From: Prosopocoilus inquinatus
Lineage: Eukaryota; Arthropoda; Insecta; Coleoptera; Lucanidae
Direction: 5' to 3'
Length of the DNA: 64,000 nucleotides
Assembly (NCBI GenBank): GCA_036172665.1
Contig: CM069871.1
Span: forward strand, 2,790,001-2,854,000
Made by a program: the position numbers and the translations under genes. Positions within the stretch are counted from its first letter, which is position 1. Each line of letters starts with the position of its first letter. Below, in pieces: positions 55,805 through 64,000 of the stretch. The notes beneath the pieces are model-generated. The model had not been told where the DNA came from. It did no database searches and saw only the letters and a program-made list of their open reading frames with translations.

Positions 55805-57771
55805 CTTTTTGACCTAACAGCTGCACAGAGCCTGCTCAAGGGATTCACCGCAATCAAAAACGATTTGCAACAATTTTTTTTTTTTAATTTAAAGTTACTT
55901 TAACCTAAAAAAATACTTTTTAGAAAAATTTTGTGCAAATCGTTTTTGATTGCAGTGAGTGGGAATGTCGAGCTACGTTTCTGCTGAAGAAGCCCCAAGC
56001 AGGGCTGAAACAGCTGTCCAGAGGCTGCTCGAGGTTCTCACTGCAATCAAAAACGATTTGCACAAAAATTTTTCTAAAATCTTTCATTATGCTTTGACAG
56101 CAAGCATGGCCGCCTTGCATGGGGGACTCATTAGGAGCAAATCCCGCTTCAATTTGTCTATCCTACTGCAATGTTAGGTCAAAAAGCGATAGTAAGATGT
56201 CGCTATTTTATATGTTCTAAAAAAATACATTTGCTTCCCTATTCTTGTAAGTGACTTGTTATTTGCAAGCATATTTACAGACACTTTCACATTTTCTTTA
56301 TTTCTAAAAAAAAATCACAGGCGCAGGAAAGTGAAAAACTTATTTTTGACTTCTGATAAGCGTATACTTACTACATTTTCGAATGCGGAATATATCCACG
56401 TCTGAAATAAGTAAGAAAAGAAAGAAAGTAGGAAGAAGAAATTTACTAAATCGTCTTTAAATTAAAACTGGAAGGATTAAAATTAAAATTCAAAGCTGAA
56501 AACTAGAAAAGGACTAGAGGAATGCGTTATCGTTTGCGGCGCCATCTGTTGCCCTGGATCGTAACTTCGTTCCCTTTATTTGTGGGAAAGCAATTGGAAA
56601 ACGCTAAGAAAAATTCAAGAAATAACATTACGGAGAAAATACAATTTCGAATAAAACAAGTTGAACAGAAATCTCTACGAATAAATGAATAAGTTGAATA
56701 AAGTTGAAGAGCAATTGAATAAAGTTGAGCGGCAACGGCTAGGACTAGAACATAGGAAGTTTCAAATAAAAGTAGCGCCATCTATTAATCTGTAACCGCA
56801 CTTATTAATTTAGTTTATTTTAATTTTCGGGAAACAGCTGAAAACAAATTTCTTCTGCAAGAAGACGTTTGAGAAACAACTGAAGCGTACTTCCGCTTCT
56901 CGGGAGAAGTTCATAATCCGATGAAATAAATTGACTGATTGATTGATCGAAAACACAAAGTGATCAAGAAGAACTGTTTGAGTTGGCAATGCAATTAACA
57001 GCATTTTCTTATTCGGCTGTTTGCAACACTGCAACCGGATATTTCCTTTTGCTGGCTTTTTTGACGTAACGTCAACGGTGACAAGATTGTAGGTTATGTC
57101 CGGCGTTTACCTGCAGTTGAAATGACGCTGTCACATGACAGCTGTCAGTCCCAAGACGTCAACGCCGCTTTAAAATTAAATTTAGTACTAACTCGCCAAC
57201 TCAAGCAGTATATCTTGACCACTTTGTACATATGAGGCGTGAAGTGAACAAAAAAAAAACAAAAGAAAATTTCGCCGAACAAAAAAAAAACAACAATTTT
57301 CCGGACCGATTTAGAAAATCGTGGAAAAAATTAAAGCACGGTAAAACAATTTAAAAACAAAAAACAAAAAAGAAGTACATACATTGCGCGAAACAAAAGC
57401 ATATTATAACTGAAATGGACACGAAACAAATGATTAATAACAAACGAAAAAATCGTCAATGAAGTGCGTAAAATCAATTCGACAAGAAAAACAAGATAGA
57501 AGTGCGTAGCATGAAATCGCAAAGAACAGAATAAAAACAAATAAGATCGACAACAAAAATGACCAAAAAACAAATGAATAATAATATTAATAAATAATAA
57601 TAGTAGCAAGTTTATTCATCGATCAAAATGGAACATGGAACCTCAAAAAGAGAAGGGAAATAAATCAAAAAAATATTAATTACAGTGTTACAATCTCCGG
57701 ACGAAAAATAAAGTAAAAAAAAGTCACTAGTAAAAAAACAAAAGACGACTGTAAAAAAAGCGTCGATCAAC
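55805..57771. repeat. left arm of the large inverted duplication
   Basis: Runs from CCTAACAGCTGCACAG to GCGTCGATCAAC and is repeated inverted at 59956-61611. The arms are almost identical once the 312-bp insertion at 55917-56228 is removed (1967 minus 312 equals 1655, against 1656). Contains GGCGCCATCTGTT units (56540, 56772) and A-rich sequence that is the reverse of the T-rich family. Confidence 0.93.
55917..56228. mobile_element. 312-bp insertion with 12-bp duplicated target, left arm only
   Basis: CTAAAAAAATAC at 55905-55916 is repeated at 56217-56228, and the matching site in the right arm (about 61500-61512) is empty. The insert begins with a hairpin: TAGAAAAATTTTGTGCAAAT through GATTGCAGTGAG is inverted at 56037-56078, with CTGAAGAAGCCCC..GGGCTGAAAC between. 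It continues with a unique tail of about 140 bp. No ORF. A 12-bp duplication is long for cut-and-paste elements and fits a retro-type insertion, but the class is unknown. Confidence 0.75.
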
Positions 57772-58009
57772 AAAACGTGAAAAGTCAATTTTTTTTTTTT
57801 AATAAACCAAAGAGAAACACGAAAGCATGAAATGAATTCTCCGGCCGAAGACGAGTCAGGAAACAAAACAAAACAAACGAACCGTGAATAAAACGAAACA
57901 CATAATCAATTCCTTAAAACAAAAGAGAAAGAAAAAGACGTCGTATACGTACAGGTTGTTCAAGGGAAGCCGCTGCAAGAGCTAACCGTCTTGTTTATAT
58001 TTTTACGAA
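57772..58009. other. A-rich remnant of the T-rich family (inverted)
   Basis: CACGAAAGCATGAAATG, TCTCCGGCCGAAGACG and CAATTCCTTAAAACAAAAG are complements of landmarks in 4040-4150 and 26600-26700. Truncated. Confidence 0.5.
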
Positions 58010-59210
58010 GAACTCAAAATCAAATAAAAAAAAAAGTTTTAGGACCTTTCCTCCTCGATTTCATGCTAGTTTCGAAAAAAAAACAAATGACGATCGGGTT
58101 TTCAAGATTTTCAATTGTTTTCAACTTTTTTAAATTTTCACGAAGCAGCTTAAATTAGAAAAGTTTCGTGACTCCTTCCTCGATTTCATGCCACTTTCGA
58201 AGAAAAAAAAAAAAACAAACGACGATCAGGTTTTCGAGATTTTCAATTGTTTTCAAGACTCTCTTAAATTGTTGTTAGGTTGTTTATCATGGCTACAATA
58301 GCTAACTTTTTTATTTGAAAAGAAACTTCACGAAGCAGCTTAAATTAGAATTCGGAACTTTCCTTGCTCTATTTTATGGTAGTTTCGGAGTAACAAATGA
58401 CAATCAGGTTCTCGAGATTTTCAATTGTTTTCGACTTTCTTAAATGCAACGTTAGGTTTTTTTTTTATCATGGCTACAATTGATTACTTTTTATTTGAAA
58501 TTTCACCAAGTAGCTTAAATTAGAAAAGTTTTAGGACCTTTCCTCTTCAATTTCATGCTACTTTAGAAAAAACAAAAAAAAAACAAATGATAATCAGGTT
58601 TTCGAGATTTTCAATTGTTTTCAATTTTTTTAAATGGAACGTTAGGATTTTTTATTATGGTTAGAACAGCTAACTTTTTTATTTGAAATGAAATTTCACG
58701 AAGTAGCTTAAATTAGAAAAAGTTTCAGGACTTTCCTTGCTGGATTTTATGGTAGTTTCGAAGTAACAAATGACAATCAGGTATTCGAAATTTTCAATTG
58801 TTTTCGACTTTCTTAAATGGAAGGTTAGGTTTTTTTTATCATGGCTAGAATAGCTAACTTTTTAATTTGAAATTTCACGAAGTAACTTAAATCAGAAGAG
58901 TTTTAGGACCTTTCCTCTTCGATTTCATGCTACTTTAGAAAAAAAAAAAAAAAAAAACAAATGACAATCAGGTTTTCGAGATTTTCAATTGTTTTCAACT
59001 TTCTTAAATGGAACGTAAGGTTTGTTTATCACGGCTATAAAGGCTAACTTTTTTTTGTTTGATATGAAATTTCACGAATCAATAAATCAGAAAAGTTTTA
59101 GGACCATTTCCTCTTCGATTTCATGCTACTTTCGAAAAAAAAAAAACAAATGACGATCAGGTTTTCAAAATTTTCAACGTTTTTTTTTTTTTTTAAACGG
59201 AACGTTATAT
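58010..59210. repeat. 185-bp tandem repeat, about 6.5 copies
   Basis: GATTTTCAATTGTTTTC recurs near 58107, 58241, 58418, 58607, 58790, 58979 and 59172 (most spacings 177-193). Units also share TTTCACGAAG(C/T)AGCTTAAAT, TCGATTTCATGCTACTTT, a poly-A run and AACGTTAGGTTT...ATCATGGCTA. Confidence 0.92.
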
Positions 59211-59275
59211 TTTTATCGCCGTATCGCGTTCAGGATGTCAAATTAAGTACTTGTCTAAAATATTTCCCTCCTAAG

Positions 59276-59401
59276 GCCCGATTTCTTCACCTCCTGATAA
59301 ATTTATCTGCCAGATAGTATCCCGGCAAACTATTATCGATACAATGGTTTCCAAGGATAATCCCAGTCAGATAAATTCATCAGGAGGTGAAGAAATCGGC
59401 C
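59276..59401. mobile_element. hairpin MITE, 25-bp perfect inner arms
   Basis: The arm at 59285-59309 (CTTCACCTCCTGATAAATTT...) is mirrored at 59368-59392, with outer ends GGCCCGATTT / AAATCGGCC next to TAA. It is the start of the 607-bp direct repeat. In the second copy (61616) the outer GGCCGAT end is missing, so a rearrangement break fell inside this element. Confidence 0.7.
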
Positions 59402-59890
59402 ATAATAAGTCTACTATTTCATAAATTATTTATTAAATAATAGTATTTTAGACTTTTCAACATAATCGAGTATTTAACACATCGCGCTTTGCATATTTAA
59501 TACAAATGGTTTTTTTAGTATGAAACCAGTTGAAAATCGTAATTTATTTAACAGGCCGCAATTACGTCAATTAAATATAAGACCGATAAAAAAACATTGA
59601 ATCAGTTTTGCTTGAGAATAAAAAATTCTCTAATTTTTTGGGTCGGGGAGGGGGGGGGAGAATCTGAACAAAGGCCTCCTTAGTCAGATGAGAAGAAAGC
59701 GCTTCGTTTTTGTGGGCTCGCAGCAGTTAGGAACTTGAACGAAGCGAAGGAAAATGTTTTCCAAATGAAGGAAAATGTTTTCAAGATGAAGGAAAATGTT
59801 TTCAAAATGAAGGAAAATGTCTGAAGAATGAATGAAGCAAAAATTCCCTAAAGTTAATTTTTTTTTTAATCTTTCTGTTCTTTTTTCCAA
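59283..59890. repeat. 607-bp direct repeat, left copy (pairs with 61616-62220)
   Basis: Nearly identical to the right copy, including a G-run near 59645-59660 and a 20-bp minisatellite (GAAGGAAAATGTTTTC, four units at 59746-59825). A third, diverged version lies at about 62424-62600. Confidence 0.92.
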
Positions 59891-59955
59891 AAGAAATGGA
59901 AAAAAGAACAGAAAGATTAAAAAAAAAATTAACTTTAGGGAATTTTTGCTTCATT
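59824..59955. repeat. near-perfect 60-bp-arm palindrome at the duplication junction
   Basis: GAATGAAGCAAAAATTCCCT through TTTTTTCC is followed after nine bases by its complement. It joins the end of the left 607-bp repeat to the start of the right arm of the large inverted duplication, so it marks a fold-back breakpoint. Confidence 0.9.
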
Positions 59956-61611
59956 GTTGATCGACGCTTTCTTTTACAGTCGTCTTTTGTTTTTTTTACT
60001 AGTGACTTTTTTTTACTTTATTTTTGTCCGGAGATTGTAACACTGTAATTAATATTTTTTTGATTTATTTCCCTTCTCCTTTTGAGGTTCCATGTTCCAT
60101 TTTGATCGATGAATAAACTTGCTACTATTATTATTTATTAATATTATTATTCATTTGTTTTTTGGTCATTTTTGTTGTCGATCTTATTTGTTTTATTCTG
60201 TTCTTTGCGATTTCATGCTACGCACTTCTATCTTGTTTTTCTTGTCGAATTGATTTTACGCACTTCATTGACGATTTTTTCGTTTGTTATTAATCATTTG
60301 TTTCGTGTCCATTTCAGTTATAATATGCTTTTGTTTCGCGCAATGTATGTACTTCTTTTTTGTTTTTTTTTTTTTAAATTGTTTTATCGTGCTTTAATTT
60401 TTTCCACGATTTTCTAAATCGGTCCGGAAAATTGTTGTTTTCTTTCTTGTTCGGCGAAATTTTCTTTTGTTTTTTTTGTTCACTTCACGCCTCATATGTA
60501 CAAAGTGGTCAAGATATACTGCTTGAGTTGGCGAGTTAGTACTAAATTTAATTTTAAAGCGGCGTTGACGTCTTGGGACTGACAGCTGTCATGTGACAGC
60601 GTCATTTCAATTGCAAGTAAACGCCGGACATAACCTACAATCTTGTCACCGTTGACGTTACGTCAAAAGGAAAGCGAAAGGAAATATCCGGTTGCAGTGT
60701 TGCAAACAGCCGAATAAGAAAATGCTGTTAATTGTATTGCCAGCTCAAACAGTTCTTCTTGATCACTTTGTGTTTTCGATCAATCAATCAGTCAATTTAT
60801 TTCATCGGATTATGAACTTCTCCCGAGAAGCGGAAGTACGCTTCAGTTGTTTCTCAAACGTCTTCTTGCAGAAGAAATTTGTTTTCAGCTGTTTCCCGAA
60901 AATTAAAAGAAACTAAATTAATAAGTGCGGTTACAGATTAATAGATGGCGCTACTTTTATCTGAAACTTCCTATGTTCTAGTCCTAGCCGTTGCCGCTCA
61001 ACTTTATTCAATTGCTCTTCAACTTTATTCAACTTATTCATTTATTCGTAGAGATTTCTGTTCAACTTGTTTTATTCGAAATTGTATTTTCTCCGTAATG
61101 TTATTTCTTGAATTTTTCTTAGCGTTTTCCAATTGCTTCCCCACGAAAAAAGGGAACGAAGTTACGATCCAGGGCAACAGATGGCGCCACAAACGATAAC
61201 GCATTCCTCTAGTCCTTTTCTAGTTTTCAGCTTTGAATTTTAATTTTAATCCTTCCAGTTTTAATTTAAAGACGATTTAGTAAATTTCTTCTTCCTACTT
61301 TCTTTCTTTTCTTACTTATTTCAGACGTGGATATATTCCGCATTCGAAAATGTAGTAAGTATACGCTTATCAGAAGTCAAAAATAAGTTTTTCACTTTCC
61401 TGCGCCTGTGATTTTTTTTTTTAGAAATCAAGAAAATGTGAAAGTGTCTGTAAATATGCTTGCAAATAACAAGTCACTTACAAGAATAGGGAAGCAAATG
61501 TATTTTTTTTAGGTTAAAGTAACTTTAAATTAAAAAAAAAAAATTGTTGCAAATCGTTTTTGATTGCGGTGAATCCCTTGAGCAGGCTCTGTGCAGCTGT
61601 TAGGGCAAAAA
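59956..61611. repeat. right arm of the large inverted duplication
   Basis: Inverted complement of 55805-57771 without the 312-bp insertion. Frames of 74-84 codons appear in both arms because the DNA is duplicated; none has recognisable motifs. Confidence 0.93.
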
Positions 61612-61615
61612 AGAC

Positions 61616-62220
61616 TTCTTCACCTCCTGATAAATTTATCTGCCAGATAGTATCCCGGCAAACTATTATCGATGCAATGGTTTCCAAGGATAATCCCAGT
61701 CAGATAAATTCATCAGGAGGTGAAGAAATCGGCCATAATAAGTCTACTATTCTATAAATTATTTATTAAATAATAGTATTTTAGACTTTTCAACATAATC
61801 GAGTATTTAACACAACGCGCTTTCAATATTTAATACAAAGATTTTTTTAGTATGAAACCAGTTGAAAATCGTAATTTATTTAACAGGCCGCAATTACGTC
61901 AATTAAATATAAGACCGATAAAAAAAATTGAATCAGTTTTGCTTGAGAATAAAAAATTCTCTAATTTTTTGGGTCGGGGAGGGGGGGGGGAATCTGAACA
62001 AAGGCCTCCTTAGTCAGATGAGAAGAAAGCGCTTCGTTTTTGTGGGCTCGCAGCAGTTAGGAACTTGAACGAAGCGAAGGAAAATGTTTTCCAAATGAAG
62101 GAAAATGTTTTCAAGATGAAGGAAAATGTTTTCAAAATGAAGGAAAATGTCTGAAGAATGAATGAAGCAAAAATTCCCTAAAGTTAATTTTTTTTTTAAT
62201 CTTTCTGTTCTTTTTTCCAT
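61616..62220. repeat. 607-bp direct repeat, right copy
   Basis: Follows the right inverted arm directly and continues into unique DNA at 62221 (TTCTTGTTTC), whereas the left copy runs into the palindrome. Likely the ancestral copy, because its right flank is single. Confidence 0.92.
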
Positions 62221-63486
62221 TTCTTGTTTCTTTTAATTTATTTTAAAATCAATGGGAGTTCTGGTGAAGCCTTCGACCTCACGGCAAGACGTCGACTAAA
62301 ACAGAACAGTTAACTGCGGCAATTAAAAGTAGAAAAGTTTCGTGTGCCAAATTTTTTATTAAAAAAATTAATGTACTTAATAATTTTGTTAGGTAAAAAA
62401 ATAAACTACGTAGGCTGTTACGGTTTCCTCCTGAGTCAGATGAGAAGATTGGGTTACTCGTTTTTGGGGGGCTCGCAGCAGCTGGGAACTTGAAAAAAGT
62501 AAACGAAAATGTTTAAAGAAATGAAGGAAAACGTTTAGAAAATGAAGGAAAATGTTAAAAAAAAATTCCCTAATGTTTAAAATTTTTTTAATGTTTCTGT
62601 TTTTTCCATTTTTTTAAAATTTCTATGTTTTTTCAATTTTTTTGTTTCTTTTAACTTCTTTTAACAATCTTGATAATCTGTATGCCCCAACTCATCTATC
62701 AGAGGGCGCCAAAATATGGAGTCGCACGCGATCGGATATTGACCTCGCGGGGGCCCTGCATTTCGGCCCCACAGTTACGCCATTGTCGTCCGACCGATGG
62801 GGGGAGACATTATTTTAAACTCTAACTGTACACTTGCAAAAGTAAAAAGAAACAAAACATCATACCATCGGCAGAAGACGCTCTCGAACGCACCACACGT
62901 ACATACACAAAGGCGTCATTGCGTAAAACTTGAGCAGAAATAAATATTTTGGACTTGAAATCTATTAAAAAAAAAAAAAAAAGAAGCAGTTCAATCCTAT
63001 GATAAAGATGTCAGAAGAAGTCATGTATTGTCTGTCTCATGCGGGTCGTAGATTGCCTAGAGCCTGGAGCTTTCATCGTATTGGGATTTATTTTTCTCTC
63101 TCTCTAGTAATTAATTTGTGTGAAGAGAGCTTTCGTTTGTTTGCCGAAGTGTCGATAACAATGCGCTGATCTATATACGAGTATTGGTTAGATTGATGAA
63201 TGTATGGTGTGAAGGTAGATTATAATTTTTTGGCCCACCGCCGTCGGATCTTCCGAGTGCGACGGCGACGACGTGCCGTTAGCGTTCACCTTGTTTTTGG
63301 TGGGGACGCCTTGCGGATCACGCCACTACGCCGCCAAATCATCTGCTCCGCAAGCGCAAAGAAAATCGCGTGATACACATGCGTTCTAAAAGGCACTGGT
63401 TTCCCCGTTGACCTTTGGACCGCGTGTTCTCTAAAGTAGCCGGCAGATCTAACCGTGCATAAGGTCCTTATCGTTAATATCGTTGA
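62221..63486. other. intergenic, becoming GC-richer
   Basis: Contains the diverged third copy of the 607-bp repeat (62424-62600), then transposon-like GCGGGGGCCCTGCATTTCGG..GTTACGCCATTG (62748-62788). A GC-richer stretch at 63230-63480 leads to the TATA box at 63487. No coding frame is convincing. Confidence 0.4.
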
Positions 63487-63652
63487 TATAAAAGGAACTC
63501 CCACCAAAACCTGCGGATTAGTTTCGTTTGCAATTCTACAAAGTTTGAACGCCTGGCTGCGGTAAAGAAAGTGCTTTCCAAGTTTTTGGGATTACACACC
63601 ACCACCTCCTCCAACTCACGCATATTGTTTTAAGGGCGCAACTCAAGAAAAG
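63487..63652 (+). promoter_or_regulatory. possible TATA promoter and non-coding first exon
   Basis: TATAAAAGG at 63487-63495 in GC-richer DNA, with a start expected near 63517 (GATTAGTTTCG). A donor-like AAAAG|GTATTT follows at 63652, and the leader between has no ATG. It could start a gene whose coding exons lie beyond the window. Only sequence signals support it. Confidence 0.3.
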
Positions 63653-64000
63653 GTATTTATAATTTTTATACTATTTAATTTCTATTCCTTTAATTTAATT
63701 TAAATTTAAATTTCGGTTAGGGCCACGTCGTTGCCTCGCCGGACGCCGCGAAAGTTGGCGACGCGTTTTTGTTTTCCTCGATCACGCGATTACAAAACCA
63801 ATCTCAAATAATTTTATTTTGGGGTTGTGCAATACTTTAGGGTGTTGACGTGTTACATATTAAAAAAAAAAAAATTGTTAAATTATCGACATTTCGCTTT
63901 AGAAAACGATGAGATAAAAGAGAAAAATCAATAGTAAAGTAAAAATTTGCACGAGTTTGCCGGATACTAATTTAGTTTTTTTTTTTTTTTTGTTACGATT
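63653..64000. other. AT-rich edge of window
   Basis: Possibly intronic if the exon above is real. Poly-A and poly-T runs; no feature seen. Confidence 0.3.

Noticed and set aside
60692..61199. 74- and 84-codon frames repeated at 56527-57034
   Set aside because: Identical because they are in the arms of an inverted duplication; no family motif, and a GGCGCCATCTGTT repeat lies inside.
1..64000. tRNA, rRNA, snRNA genes or CRISPR arrays
   Set aside because: I looked for T-loop GGTTCGAATCC-type boxes, conserved rRNA segments and regularly spaced short repeats with unique spacers; none was convincing. A tRNAscan or Rfam run could still find a divergent RNA.

Overview
This is a 64 kb stretch of AT-rich animal nuclear DNA, most likely from an insect. 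The evidence is spliced genes with GT-AG introns, an insect-type acyl-CoA desaturase family, arthropod Inr plus DPE-like core promoters without a TATA box, and very many MITEs and fold-back elements. A beetle is my guess, but nothing in the window proves the order. There is no bacterial-style operon, no CRISPR array and no tRNA or rRNA gene that I can see.

Protein-coding content is sparse. An intronless UTP11 homologue (877-1587, minus) lies at the left end. Two tandem, same-strand acyl-CoA desaturase genes follow. Copy A has its 5' exon at 10969-11034 and coding exons from 14072 to 19376 (338 aa). Copy B has its 5' exon at 20740-20803 and coding exons from 24947 to 31480 (340 aa). Both have five coding exons with the same splice phases, and both keep all histidine boxes. 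Exons 1-2 have diverged by roughly a fifth, whereas exon 3, exon 4, intron 3 and most of exon 5 are nearly identical, which points to gene conversion. Both genes start from the same Inr + AACGTG core promoter at identical spacing. Intron 1 of copy A has been expanded by a 280-bp satellite. Intron 1 of copy B carries an apparent antisense two-exon coding fragment (23158-23704) that I do not recognise.

From 31.5 kb to the end there is essentially no conventional gene. I see a small intact 57-codon ORF with a polyadenylation signal (41148-41321), a decayed ubiquitin-hydrolase-like (peptidase C19) fragment at 53.9-54.2 kb, an orphan heat-shock-type promoter (48071-48138), and a possible TATA promoter with a non-coding first exon at 63487-63652.

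The rest is repeat architecture. It includes hAT-like elements (7962-8416, 26056-27954, 34387-36665) and PIF-like MITEs with TAA target duplications (1685-1829, 10520-10657). A MITE family has ends that are themselves hairpins. Tandem arrays have periods of 280, 100, 620 (a dimer of two related 310-bp halves) and 185 bp. A block of nested inverted and direct duplications spans 53-62 kb, including 1.66-kb inverted arms and a precisely datable 312-bp insertion in one arm.
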